64,000 nt of DNA from positions 4,236,501-4,300,500 of the forward strand of contig NC_008027.1 in assembly GCF_000026105.1 (NCBI RefSeq). The letters run 5' to 3'. Shown piece by piece: positions 41,715 to 50,324 of the stretch. Source of the DNA: Pseudomonas entomophila L48. Its GTDB lineage: Bacteria > Pseudomonadota > Gammaproteobacteria > Pseudomonadales > Pseudomonadaceae. The notes below the pieces were generated by a model. The model worked only from the letters and a program-made list of their open reading frames with translations, was not told the DNA's origin and made no database searches. Numbering within the stretch: position 1 is the stretch's first letter; each line of letters opens with the position of its first letter. The position numbers and the translations under genes were made by a program.

Positions 41715-43412
41715 TCAGGCGATCTTCTTCAGGCCCTGCTTCTTCAGCTCTTCATCACGCAGCTCACGGCGCAGGATCTTGCCAACGTTGGTGGTCGGCA
41801 GCGCATCGCGGAACTCGATGTAGCGTGGCACCTTGTAGCCGGTGACGTTGGCGCGCATGTGCTCCATCACCTGCTCCTTGGTCAGGGTCATGCCCGGTTT
41901 GACCACGATGAACACTTTGATCACCTCGCCGGACTTCTCGTCCGGCACGCCGATCGCCGCGCTCTGCAGCACGCCCGGCAAGGCGGCGAGCACGTCTTCG
42001 AGCTCGTTCGGATACACATTGAAGCCCGAGACCAGGATCATGTCCTTCTTGCGGTCGACGATGCGCATGTAGCCATCGGGCTGGATCAGGGCGATGTCAC
42101 CGGTCTTCAGCCAGCCATCGCTGTCCAGGATCTCGGCGGTGGCCTCTTCGCGCTGCCAGTAGCCCTTCATGACCTGCGGGCCCTTCACGCACAGCTCGCC
42201 CACTTCGCCCAGGGGCAGTTCCTGGCCGTTGTCGTCGATGACCTTGCACAGCGTGGAGGGCACCGGGATACCGATGGTGCCGACCTGGTTGGCATCGGAC
42301 GGGTTGACCGCCGCCACCGGGCTGGTCTCGGTCATGCCATAGCCTTCGCAGATGGCGCAGCCGGTCACGGTCTTCCAGCGCTCGGCCACGCTCAGTTGCA
42401 AGGCCATGCCGCCGGACAAGGTGATCTTCAGCGCCGAGAAGTCCAGGTTGCGGAACGCCTCGTTGTTGCACAGGGCAACGAACAGCGTGTTCAAGCCGAC
42501 GAAGCCGCTGAACTTCCACTTGCCCAGTTCCTTGACCATGGCCGGCAGGTCACGCGGGTTGCTGATCAGGATGTTGTGGTTGCCGATCAGCATCATGGCC
42601 ATGCAATGGAAGGTGAAGGCGTAGATGTGGTACAGCGGCAGCGGCGTGATCAGGATCTCGCAGCCTTCGTGCAGGTTCGAGCCCATCAGCGCACGGCACT
42701 GCAGCATGTTGGCGACCAGGTTGCGGTGGCTGAGCATCGCGCCCTTGGCCACGCCGGTGGTGCCGCCGGTGTACTGCAGCACGGCCACGTCGTTGGGCTG
42801 CGGGTTGGCCTCGGTGACCGCCCCGCCCTTGCCCAGCGCCAGGGCGTCGTTGAAGCGCACGGCGCCCGGCAGGTTGTAGGCCGGCACCATTTTCTTCACG
42901 TACTTGATGACGCTGTTGATCAGCAGGCGCTTCAGAGGTGGCAACAGGTCGGCCACTTCGGTGACAATGACGTGTTTGACCTGGGTCTTGGGCACCACCT
43001 TTTCCGCCAGGTGCGCCATGTTCGCCAGGCACACCAGCGCCTTGGCGCCGGAGTCGTTGAACTGGTGCTCCAGCTCCCGCGCGGTGTACAGCGGGTTGGT
43101 GTTGACCACGATCAGGCCGGCGCGCATGGCGCCGAACACGGCGACCGGGTATTGCAGGACGTTCGGCAGTTGCACGGCGATGCGATCGCCGGGCTTGAGG
43201 TCGGTGTGCTGCTGCAGCCAGGCGGCGAAGGCACCGGACAGCGCGTACAGCTCGCCGTAGGTCAGGGTCTTGCCCAGGTTGCTAAAGGCTGGTTTATCGG
43301 CAAAGCGTTGGCAGGATTGCTTGAGTACCGCCTGGATATTGGGGAATTCGTCAGGATTGATTTCCGCCGTGACCCCGGCTGGGTATTTATCCTTCCAAAA
43401 ATGTTCGATCAT
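41715..43412 (-). CDS. fadD: Long-chain acyl-CoA ligase (first of a tandem pair)
   Basis: A 565-residue adenylate-forming enzyme. The AMP-binding P-loop is Y-T-G-G-T-T-G-V-A-K-G, the core motif G-Y-G-M-T-E-T-S-P and the hinge G-W-L-K-T-G-D-I-A, with catalytic lysine expected in the final N-V-G-K-I-L-R-R-E-L. It activates fatty acids to acyl-CoA for beta-oxidation or PHA synthesis at the inner membrane. I start at ATG 43412 (M-I-E-H-F-W) with GGAG ten bases upstream; the open frame to 43433 adds seven residues. Pairs of adjacent fadD genes are typical of Pseudomonas. This copy is downstream of its paralogue, but a 414-base gap with REPs argues for its own promoter. Confidence 0.93.
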   Translation of the reverse strand: MIEHFWKDKYPAGVTAEINPDEFPNIQAVLKQSCQRFADKPAFSNLGKTLTYGELYALSGAFAAWLQQHTDLKPGDRIAVQLPNVLQYPVAVFGAMRAGLIVVNTNPLYTARELEHQFNDSGAKALVCLANMAHLAEKVVPKTQVKHVIVTEVADLLPPLKRLLINSVIKYVKKMVPAYNLPGAVRFNDALALGKGGAVTEANPQPNDVAVLQYTGGTTGVAKGAMLSHRNLVANMLQCRALMGSNLHEGCEILITPLPLYHIYAFTFHCMAMMLIGNHNILISNPRDLPAMVKELGKWKFSGFVGLNTLFVALCNNEAFRNLDFSALKITLSGGMALQLSVAERWKTVTGCAICEGYGMTETSPVAAVNPSDANQVGTIGIPVPSTLCKVIDDNGQELPLGEVGELCVKGPQVMKGYWQREEATAEILDSDGWLKTGDIALIQPDGYMRIVDRKKDMILVSGFNVYPNELEDVLAALPGVLQSAAIGVPDEKSGEVIKVFIVVKPGMTLTKEQVMEHMRANVTGYKVPRYIEFRDALPTTNVGKILRRELRDEELKKQGLKKIA

Positions 43413-43684
43413 GGAAGCCCGCTCCTTCAGCAACAGCGAATTCGGTATGCGTCGATGCGCTTATTATTGATATGGGATGACGGTTCATTGCAAACCGGAT
43501 CATCTGAAAGCGCGCCGAGAGTAACAGCTTTGCCAGGGGTCGCCTAGAGGCCAGGATAGGCTGAATGGTCACAAAAATGACTCAACGAACAATACAGGTC
43601 ATTTTTAGAGTAATTATCCAAAATGTCGCAATAACGGCTGAAAAGGCCGAGATAGAGCCGCCAGAACCGCTACAGGAATCTGTG

Positions 43685-43797
43685 TGAGCGGGTTCACTCG
43701 CGAATGCGGTAGTGAACCGACCCACCCATTCGCGGGTAAACCCGCTCCTACAGGAAGCGCACCGGCCCGTTCGCCGGCAAGCCGGCTCCTACATTGA
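43685..43797. repeat. REP cluster between the two fadD genes
   Basis: Three REP-like units: a degenerate one near 43687-43712, CGCGGGTAAACCCGCTCCTA near 43733-43752, and GCCGGCAAGCCGGCTCCTAC near 43775-43794. The rest of 43413-43826 should hold the promoter of the first fadD; I see no convincing PsrA or FadR operator in it. Confidence 0.75.
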
Positions 43798-43826
43798 ATC
43801 GCGCCGGGCGCCACACCTGTTAAACC

Positions 43827-45515
43827 TCACGCGATATCACGCAACTCGCGCCGCAGGATCTTGCCCACCGGTGTCATGGGCAGCGATTCGCGCACGACAA
43901 TCTGCTTGGGCACCTTGTACCCCGTGAAGTTGGCCTTGCAATAGGCCTTGAGCTCATCGACATCGAGCCCGCCCTCGCGCGCCACCACGAACAACTTGAC
44001 CGCCTCCCCCGAACGCTCGTCCGGCACGCCGATGGCCGCGCAGTTGGCCACTTGCGGGTGGTTCATCACCACGTCCTCGATCTCGTTGGGGTACACGTTG
44101 AAGCCGGAGACGATGATCATGTCCTTCTTGCGGTCGACAATGCGGGTGAAGCCGTCCGGGTCGATGATCGCGATGTCGCCGGTCTTGAACCAGCCTTCAG
44201 CGTCCAGCGCCTGGGCAGTGGCCTCCGGCTGCTGCCAGTAGCCCTTCATCACCTGCGGGCCCTTGATGCACAGCTCGCCCCGCTCACCCAGCGCCTGCTC
44301 GAGGCCGGCATCGTCGATCACCTTGAACGCGGTGTTCGGCACCGGCATGCCCACGGTGCCCAGGCGCGCCAGCTGGCCGTAGGGGTTGGTGCTGGCCACC
44401 GGCGAGGTTTCGGTCAGGCCATAGCCCTCGACGATGCGGCAACCGGTCAGTGCCTCCCAGCGTTCGGCGGTGGCCTTGACCAGGGCGGTGCCCCCCGAGT
44501 TGGTGACCTTCAAGGCGGAAAAATCGAGCGACTTGAAGCCAGGGTTGTCCATCAGCGCGACGAACAGGGTGTTCAGCCCCAGCAACGCCGAGAAGCGCCA
44601 CTTGCCCAGCTCCTTGATGAAGCCCGGGATATCCCGCGGGTTGGTGATCAGCACGTTGTGGTTGCCGGTGACCATCATGCACATGCAGTTCGCGGTGAAG
44701 GCATAGATGTGGTACAGCGGCAGCGGCGCGATCATCACCTCCTGCCCTTCCTTGATCAGCGGCTGGCCGTCGGCGCCGCGCTGGCCGAAGCAGGCCAGGA
44801 CCTGGAGCATGTTGGCGACCAGGTTGCCATGGGTGAGCATCGCGCCCTTGGCCAGCCCCGTGGTGCCGCCGGTGTACTGCAGCACGGCGACATCGTCCAG
44901 CGCCTGCGATACCGGCTTGTGGCCGAGCCCGCGCCCCTGGCGCAGCACCTGCTTGAACGACACGGCCTGGGGCAGGTGATAAGCCGGCACCATCTTCTTC
45001 ACCTTGTCGACCACGGTGTTGATCAGCCAGCCCTTGAGCGCGGGCAGCATGTCGCCCATCTTCGCCTCGATCAGGTACTCGATGCCGGTGTCGTGCAGCA
45101 CTTCCTGCACGCGCTTGCCGAACATGTTCAGGTAGACCAGGGCGCGGGCGCCGGAGTCCTTGAACTGGTGGCGCATCTCGCGCTCGGTGTACAGCGGGTT
45201 GGTGTTGACCACGATCAGCCCGGCGCGCATGGCGCCGAACACGGCGATGGGGTATTGCAGGACGTTGGGCATCTGCACCGCGATGCGGTCGCCCGGTACC
45301 AGCTCGGTGTGCTGCTGCAGCCAGGCGGCGAAGGCCGCGGAGTAGCGGTCGAGCTCGGCGTAGCTGAGGGTCACCCCCAGGTTGCTGAACGCCGGGCGGT
45401 CGGCGAAACGCTTGCAGGAGCGCTCGAAGACATCGACGACAGACTTGTAAGCATTCATGTCAATGGTGGAAGGCACGCCCGCCGGGCGCTTGTCGTTCCA
45501 GAAATCGGCTTGCAT
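43827..45515 (-). CDS. fadD: Long-chain acyl-CoA ligase (second of a tandem pair)
   Basis: A 562-residue paralogue of the preceding ligase with the same motifs: Y-T-G-G-T-T-G-L-A-K-G, G-Y-G-L-T-E-T-S-P, G-W-F-K-T-G-D-I-A and V-G-K-I-L-R-R-E-L at the C-terminus. The two proteins align over the full length, so they arose by gene duplication. Differences in the mid region suggest separate chain-length preferences, as known for the two FadD enzymes of P. aeruginosa. The ATG at 45515 has AGAGGA upstream. It is divergent from the lipase-like hydrolase across 203 bases. Confidence 0.93.
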   Translation of the reverse strand: MQADFWNDKRPAGVPSTIDMNAYKSVVDVFERSCKRFADRPAFSNLGVTLSYAELDRYSAAFAAWLQQHTELVPGDRIAVQMPNVLQYPIAVFGAMRAGLIVVNTNPLYTEREMRHQFKDSGARALVYLNMFGKRVQEVLHDTGIEYLIEAKMGDMLPALKGWLINTVVDKVKKMVPAYHLPQAVSFKQVLRQGRGLGHKPVSQALDDVAVLQYTGGTTGLAKGAMLTHGNLVANMLQVLACFGQRGADGQPLIKEGQEVMIAPLPLYHIYAFTANCMCMMVTGNHNVLITNPRDIPGFIKELGKWRFSALLGLNTLFVALMDNPGFKSLDFSALKVTNSGGTALVKATAERWEALTGCRIVEGYGLTETSPVASTNPYGQLARLGTVGMPVPNTAFKVIDDAGLEQALGERGELCIKGPQVMKGYWQQPEATAQALDAEGWFKTGDIAIIDPDGFTRIVDRKKDMIIVSGFNVYPNEIEDVVMNHPQVANCAAIGVPDERSGEAVKLFVVAREGGLDVDELKAYCKANFTGYKVPKQIVVRESLPMTPVGKILRRELRDIA

Positions 45516-45718
45516 TTATTGTTGTTCCTCTGCCGGGACCGTCCCTGACCTGATCGCCGGGTGGCAAAAAGGCGTTCTGCCGACGTTAGCAGCAATGTCG
45601 AAGGTGGCAAATACGCCAAGTGCCGCCATTAACATTGTGAATCTTATTTCTGCCCTTCCTGCAATCTGGCCCTTTGCGCATACACTGTGTGGTCAACCTC
45701 AGCGCGCAAGGACCCGCC

Positions 45719-46663
45719 ATGCCCCACGACGCCTTCTGGCTCCCCGCCAGCGAGCATTGCAGCCTGTATGTGCACCAGTGGCTGCCGAGCAAACCGGTCA
45801 AGGCCGTGGTGTTGCTGGCCCATGGCATGGCCGAGCACGCGGCGCGCTACCAGCGCCTGGGCCACGCCCTGAACGATGCGGGCTACGCCCTGTTCGCCCA
45901 CGACCAGCGCGGCCATGGGCGCACCGCCGAGCTGGGCAGCTTGGGCCTGTTCGCCAGCCATAATGGCTGGAATGCCGTGGTCAACGATCTGGGCCTGCTG
46001 GCCCAGCACATCGGCCAGCAGTTCCCCGGCACGCCGCTGTTCCTGTTCGGCCACAGCATGGGCAGCTACATCGCCCAGGCCTACTTGCTGCACCACAGCG
46101 CCAGCCTGCAGGGGGCCATCCTCAGCGGCTCCAACTTCCAGCCCGTGGCGCTGTACCGCGCCGCGCGCCTGATCGCTCGGCTCGAAGCCTGGCGCCAGGG
46201 CCCGCTGGGCAAAAGCGCGCTGATCGACTGGCTGTCGTTCGGCTCGTTCAACAAGGCGTTCAAGCCCAACCGCACCGCCTTCGACTGGCTCAGCCGCGAC
46301 GCGGCCGAGGTGGACAAGTACGTCGCCGACCCGCTGTGCGGCTATCGCTGCAGCAACCAGCTGTGGCTCGACCTGCTGCAGGGCCTGGCGCAGATCAGCC
46401 AGAAGCAGAACCTCGCGCAGATCGATCCGAACCTGCCGATCTTCGTATTGGGCGGCGAATGTGATCCGGTGAGTGCCGGCAAGCGTCTCACCCTTTTGGC
46501 CGATGCCCTACGCGCGACCGGCAACCGCCATGTGCAGTTGCGCGTCTACCCGGGCGCTCGGCATGAAGTGCTCAATGAAACCCATCGCGACGAGGTCACC
46601 GCCGACATCATCGGCTGGCTGGAGCAGGCGCTGGCCCTTGGCCGCCCCGCCCGCAGTGAATGA
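45719..46663 (+). CDS. Alpha/beta hydrolase, monoacylglycerol lipase-like
   Basis: A 314-residue serine hydrolase of the Hydrolase_4/lysophospholipase group. The oxyanion motif is L-L-A-H-G-M-A-E-H (32-40), the nucleophile elbow G-H-S-M-G-S puts serine at 113, and the remaining triad members are D in G-G-E-C-D-P-V-S and H in G-A-R-H-E-V-L-N-E. The H-D-Q-R-G-H-G segment near 61-67 is typical of monoglyceride lipases. No signal peptide, so it is cytoplasmic. Next to fatty-acid ligases and PhaJ it probably supplies or recycles acyl chains. ATG 45719 is preferred (AAGGA upstream). Confidence 0.87.
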   Translation: MPHDAFWLPASEHCSLYVHQWLPSKPVKAVVLLAHGMAEHAARYQRLGHALNDAGYALFAHDQRGHGRTAELGSLGLFASHNGWNAVVNDLGLLAQHIGQQFPGTPLFLFGHSMGSYIAQAYLLHHSASLQGAILSGSNFQPVALYRAARLIARLEAWRQGPLGKSALIDWLSFGSFNKAFKPNRTAFDWLSRDAAEVDKYVADPLCGYRCSNQLWLDLLQGLAQISQKQNLAQIDPNLPIFVLGGECDPVSAGKRLTLLADALRATGNRHVQLRVYPGARHEVLNETHRDEVTADIIGWLEQALALGRPARSE

Positions 46664-46696
46664 TAGGCGCCCTCGCCCCCTCACAAGGAAGCCCCG

Positions 46697-47167
46697 ATGA
46701 CCCAGGTCACCAACACGCCTTACGAAGCCCTCGAAGTCGGCCAGAAAGCCGAATACCAGAAGTCCGTCGAAGAGCGCGACATTCAGCTGTTCGCCGCGAT
46801 GTCCGGTGACCACAACCCGGTGCACCTGGACGCCGAGTTCGCCGCCAAGAGCATGTTCCGCGAGCGCATCGCCCATGGCATGTTCAGCGGCGCGCTGATC
46901 AGCGCCGCGGTGGCCTGCACCCTGCCGGGCCCCGGCACCATCTACCTGGGGCAGCAGATGAGCTTCCAGAAGCCGGTGAAGATCGGCGACACCCTGACCG
47001 TGCGCCTTGAGATTCTCGAGAAGCTGCCCAAGTTCAAGGTGCGCATCGCCACCAACGTCTATAACCAGAACGACGAGCTGGTGGTCGAGGGTGAGGCCGA
47101 GATCCTGGCGCCACGCAAGCAGCAGACCGTCGAGCTGGTGAGCCCGCCGAATTTCGTGGCGAGCTGA
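46697..47167 (+). CDS. phaJ1: (R)-specific enoyl-CoA hydratase, MaoC-like
   Basis: A 156-residue hot-dog-fold hydratase. The hydratase-2 motif lies in F-A-A-M-S-G-D-H-N-P-V-H-L-D, with catalytic D38 and H43, and G-P-G-T-I-Y-L-G-Q follows near 75. Length and sequence match PhaJ1 of Pseudomonas as I recall it. It converts trans-2-enoyl-CoA from beta-oxidation to (R)-3-hydroxyacyl-CoA, the monomer for medium-chain polyhydroxyalkanoate. It follows the lipase-like gene by 33 bases with AAGGAAG before the ATG, so both are probably cotranscribed. Confidence 0.88.
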   Translation: MTQVTNTPYEALEVGQKAEYQKSVEERDIQLFAAMSGDHNPVHLDAEFAAKSMFRERIAHGMFSGALISAAVACTLPGPGTIYLGQQMSFQKPVKIGDTLTVRLEILEKLPKFKVRIATNVYNQNDELVVEGEAEILAPRKQQTVELVSPPNFVAS

Positions 47168-47208
47168 TTGCTCGCACGGGGGCCTTGCCGGCGAACAGCC
47201 CGTACTGA

Positions 47209-48447
47209 CTAGCCCAGCTCCCGCAGGCGCCGCTCGATATGCCGGCGCTCCGGCCCCTGACGGGCCAACGCCAGGGCCTGGCGCCAGGCGCCGCGGGCCT
47301 GTTCGACATGGCCCAATTGCCGATGCAGCTCCGCCCGCGTGGCATGGGCCAGGTGGTAGTCGCCCAGCTCGCCCCGTTCGAGAATCGCCTCCACCGCCCG
47401 CAGCCCCACCGCCGCGCCATCGCGCCTGGCCAGCGCCGCTGCCCAGTTCAGTTCCACCACCGGCGACGGCCAGTGGCGCAACAACAGCTCGTACAACCCG
47501 ACGATCTCCGCCCAGTCCGTCGCCTCGGCACTGGGGGCCTCGGCGTGCAGCGCGGCAATCGCCGCCTGCACGCTGTACGGGCCAATCTCGCGGCCACCCA
47601 GGGCCTGGCGCACCAACTGGCAACCTTCCTCGATCTGCGCGCGATCCCACAGGCCACGGTCCTGCTCATCGAGCACCACCAGTTCACCCTCGTGGTCACT
47701 CCGTGCACGCTGGCGCGACGCCTGCAGCAGCATCAGCGCCAGCAGACCGAGCACTTCCGCGTCCGGCAGCAACTGCGCCAGCAGGCGCCCCAGGCGGATC
47801 GCCTCGTCGGTCAGCTCGCGGGTAACCACATCCTCCCCCGACGACGCCGAATAGCCCTCGTTGAACACCAGGTAGATCACCCGCAACACGCTCTCCAGGC
47901 GCTCGGGCAGCTCGGCCAGCGCCGGCACCTGGTACGGGATCTTCGCATCGCGAATCTTCGCCTTGGCCCGCACGATGCGCTGGGCGATGGTGGCCGGGCT
48001 CTGCAGGAAGGCGCGGGCGATCTGCTCGGTAGTGAGGTCGCAGACTTCACGCAGCGTCAGCGGCACCTGGGCATCGGCCGCCAGTGCCGGGTGGCAGCAG
48101 GTGAAGATCAAGCGCAGGCGGTCGTCGGCCAGCAGCTCCTCTTCGCCCGGGTCCTGGGCCTCGCCTTCGAGCAGCATGATCAGGTCGGCCTGTGAACGGT
48201 CGAAACGGGCGCGCCGACGCAAGGCGTCGATGGCCTTGAAGCGCCCGGTGGAAACCAGCCAGGCGCGCGGGTTGTCGGGGATGCCGTCGCGCTGCCAACG
48301 CTCCACGGCGATGAAGAAGGCATCGTGCATGGCCTCCTCGGCCAAGTCGAAATCGCCCAGCAGGCGGATCAGCGTGGCCAGGATGCGCCGCGACTCCTGG
48401 CGGTAGACGGTCTCGACCTGCCGGCGAACCTGTTCGGTGGGGGTCAT
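47209..48447 (-). CDS. ECF42-type RNA polymerase sigma factor with C-terminal TPR-like extension
   Basis: A 412-residue sigma factor. Sigma region 2 occupies about 10-80 (D-L-A-E-E-A-M-H-D-A-F and N-P-R-A-W-L). Region 4 is near 125-180 (L-T-L-R-E-V-C-D-L-T-T-E-Q-I-A). An extension of over 200 residues then includes F-N-E-G-Y-S-A-S-S-G, the hallmark of the COG4941/ECF42 group, and helical repeats ending R-H-I-E-R-R-L-R-E-L-G. In that group the extension replaces an anti-sigma factor and the sigma gene is clustered with YCII (DGPF) proteins, exactly as here. It is the last gene of the operon. Its stimulus and regulon are unknown. Confidence 0.9.
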   Translation of the reverse strand: MTPTEQVRRQVETVYRQESRRILATLIRLLGDFDLAEEAMHDAFFIAVERWQRDGIPDNPRAWLVSTGRFKAIDALRRRARFDRSQADLIMLLEGEAQDPGEEELLADDRLRLIFTCCHPALAADAQVPLTLREVCDLTTEQIARAFLQSPATIAQRIVRAKAKIRDAKIPYQVPALAELPERLESVLRVIYLVFNEGYSASSGEDVVTRELTDEAIRLGRLLAQLLPDAEVLGLLALMLLQASRQRARSDHEGELVVLDEQDRGLWDRAQIEEGCQLVRQALGGREIGPYSVQAAIAALHAEAPSAEATDWAEIVGLYELLLRHWPSPVVELNWAAALARRDGAAVGLRAVEAILERGELGDYHLAHATRAELHRQLGHVEQARGAWRQALALARQGPERRHIERRLRELG

Positions 48448-48932
48448 CAGTCCGGCATCCGCTGGGTCACCACCTCCACCAGGCGGTCCAGGCTTTCTCC
48501 CCAGCCCTGGTGGAAGCCCATTTCCTCATGGGCGCGGCAGTCGGCGGCGGTCCAGTGCCAGGCGCGGGCGGTGTAGCGGGTCTTGCCCTGCTCGTCGTCG
48601 AAGCTGACCACCGCGGTCATGAAGGCCTTGTCGGAGGGCACCCAGCCAGGGCGAAAGGCATCGGTGAACACCAGCCGGTGCGGCGCATGGATTTCCAGGA
48701 ACACGCCCTGGTGGGGGTACTCGGTGCCGTCGGGGGCGCGCATGAGGGTGCGGAACAACCCGCCCGGCCATAACTGCATCTCGCATTCCGGGGTGGTCAT
48801 GCCATGGGGGCCCCACCACTGCATCAGCCACTCCGGCTCGGTCCAGGCGCGGAACACCTTGGCGGGCGGGGCGTCGATCAGGCGGCTGATGGCCAGCTCA
48901 TGCTGGGGTTGTGCCGGTTGTACCAGAGTCAT
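48447..48932 (-). CDS. SRPBCC/AHSA1-domain protein
   Basis: A 161-residue START-like (AHSA1) domain protein. Typical features are I-D-A-P-P-A-K-V-F-R-A-W-T near the N-terminus, followed by W-W-G-P-H-G-M-T-T-P and later D-E-Q-G-K-T-R-Y-T. The fold binds hydrophobic ligands or client proteins in a deep cavity. Its stop overlaps the sigma-factor start by one base, so the two are cotranscribed and coupled. It may be part of the signal-sensing set controlled by the ECF factor; no direct function can be assigned. Confidence 0.85.
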   Translation of the reverse strand: MTLVQPAQPQHELAISRLIDAPPAKVFRAWTEPEWLMQWWGPHGMTTPECEMQLWPGGLFRTLMRAPDGTEYPHQGVFLEIHAPHRLVFTDAFRPGWVPSDKAFMTAVVSFDDEQGKTRYTARAWHWTAADCRAHEEMGFHQGWGESLDRLVEVVTQRMPD

Positions 48933-48953
48933 TGTTGTCGTTCTCCATCCGGT

Positions 48954-49298
48954 TCAGGGTTGCAGTTCGCGTACCGGCCGCACCTCGACGCTGCCGACTC
49001 GCGCGGCCGGGATGCCCTTGGCGATGTTCAGCGCCTCGTTGAGGTCACGGGCGTCGACCAGGTAGAAGCCGGCCAGCTGCTCTTTCGTCTCGGCGAAGGG
49101 GCCGTCGGTCAGGCTCATGCGGCCACCGCGCACGCGCACCGTGGTGGCGGTTTGCACGGGCTTGAGCGCCTCGGCGGCGAGCATCCGCCCTGAGCCCTGG
49201 ATGGACTCGGCGTAGGCCATGCATTCGGCGTCTTCGGGGCTGTCGGGCAGGCTGTGCAGCAACCCCTCGTCACAATAGACCAGGCACAGGTATTTCAT
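48954..49298 (-). CDS. YCII/DGPF-domain protein
   Basis: A 114-residue YCII-related protein carrying the family signature L-T-D-G-P-F-A-E-T-K-E-Q-L-A-G-F-Y. The fold is a ferredoxin-like dimer with a possible catalytic H/D pair but no established reaction. DGPF proteins are the constant genomic partners of ECF42 sigma factors, which supports the regulatory reading of this operon. It lies 21 bases upstream of the AHSA1 gene. Confidence 0.88.
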   Translation of the reverse strand: MKYLCLVYCDEGLLHSLPDSPEDAECMAYAESIQGSGRMLAAEALKPVQTATTVRVRGGRMSLTDGPFAETKEQLAGFYLVDARDLNEALNIAKGIPAARVGSVEVRPVRELQP

Positions 49299-49340
49299 GA
49301 TCGTCTCCAGGGTGAGGTGGCGATAGGCGGTCGACGGCGT

Positions 49341-49766
49341 TCAGGGTTTGAGATCGAACAGCGCTTTTTGCGTTTCCATGTCGAACGGTGCCGACCAGTG
49401 CTCATGGATCACCTGCCACTGCCCGGCGTTGCGCCGGTAGCCCACGGTGACGCGCATGAAGCCGCACTGGCTTTCGTCGTCCGCCGGGCCGCAGCGGTTG
49501 AGCCAGTGGGCCAGGCCCAGGTCGCCGTCGGCATGCACGGCCAGTTGCGCCACCTCGAACACCATGGGGCCGGTGCAGTAGCCCATGCACATTTCCCAGT
49601 GCGCGCGGTAGGCGGCCTTGCCCTTGAATTGCAGGGCCTGGATGGCGTCGAAGGCAAGAATGTCGTCGGCGTAGGGGGCGACGATGCGCGCCACATCGCG
49701 CTCGCGCACGGCCTCGATCCAACCTGCGATCAACTGGCGAATTTCGTTTTCGGCTGCGGTGTTCAT
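49341..49766 (-). CDS. SnoaL-like/nuclear-transport-factor-2-fold protein
   Basis: A 141-residue protein of the SnoaL/ketosteroid-isomerase fold: N-terminal helices (I-R-Q-L-I-A-G-W-I-E-A-V-R) then a curved sheet with D-D-I-L-A-F-D-A-I and W-Q-V-I-H-E-H-W-S-A-P-F. These proteins bind small ligands, and some catalyse isomerisation or hydrolysis. GGAG precedes the ATG at 49766. It is probably the first gene of the ECF42 operon, 42 bases before the YCII gene. A GGCGCC...GGCGCC hairpin at 49798-49819 separates it from the acetyltransferase. Confidence 0.82.
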   Translation of the reverse strand: MNTAAENEIRQLIAGWIEAVRERDVARIVAPYADDILAFDAIQALQFKGKAAYRAHWEMCMGYCTGPMVFEVAQLAVHADGDLGLAHWLNRCGPADDESQCGFMRVTVGYRRNAGQWQVIHEHWSAPFDMETQKALFDLKP

Positions 49767-49871
49767 CGGTGTTTTCTCCGAAGCATCTTCAGCAAGTGGC
49801 GCCAGGGCATTCCGGCGCCTTCAACACTGGTCGAACGGGAAAACGGCAAATCGACAACTGCCCGCACATTT

Positions 49872-50324
49872 TCAGTCGAGGGGCGTGACCGGCTTGAGGA
49901 AGTACACCACCCGCTCGGTCTCGGCAAAGCCCAGGGCCGCATGCATATGCTGGCTGCCAAGGTTGTCCAGTGCGGCGTCCGAGGCCAGTTCGCGGCAACC
50001 TTTGCCGGCCGCCCAGCGTTCGACGGCCGCGATCAGCTGGCGGGCGATGCCCTGGCCGCGCCGGGCCGGCTCGACGAAGATGCCTTCGAGGTACGCCACC
50101 GGCGACGTAGTGCTGCCATTGACGTAGTCATGGCGCACCGACGCCTCGGCCAGCCCTAGCGCCCCGCCCTGCTCGTCGTACGCCAAAAGGGCCACGAAGG
50201 TATCGGGGCGGCGGGCGATATCGGCCATTTCCGCCAGGTGCTCGGCCGCCGCGCTGTCGGGCCAGAGAGCACTGCGCAGGTGCAGCCAGGCCGGGGTGGT
50301 CGGGTTGGTACAAGGGTGAATCAT
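49872..50324 (-). CDS. GNAT acetyltransferase, AAC(6')-like
   Basis: A 150-residue GNAT enzyme. Aminoglycoside 6'-acetyltransferase features are visible: L-W-P-D-S-A-A-A-E-H-L-A-E-M near 21-34, E-A-S-V-R-H-D-Y-V-N-G near 60-70, F-V-E-P-A-R-R-G-Q-G-I-A (acetyl-CoA loop) and A-L-G-F-A-E-T-E-R-V-V-Y-F near the end. It may acetylate aminoglycosides, or another amine in the cell; the resistance phenotype cannot be read from sequence. Its ATG overlaps the preceding gene's stop (ATGA). The open frame upstream of 50324 belongs to another gene's region. Confidence 0.8.
   Translation of the reverse strand: MIHPCTNPTTPAWLHLRSALWPDSAAAEHLAEMADIARRPDTFVALLAYDEQGGALGLAEASVRHDYVNGSTTSPVAYLEGIFVEPARRGQGIARQLIAAVERWAAGKGCRELASDAALDNLGSQHMHAALGFAETERVVYFLKPVTPLD

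Noticed and set aside
47168..47208. REP element after phaJ1
   Set aside because: Only a degenerate half (CTTGCCGGCGAACAG) is present; the palindrome is not recognisable as a unit.
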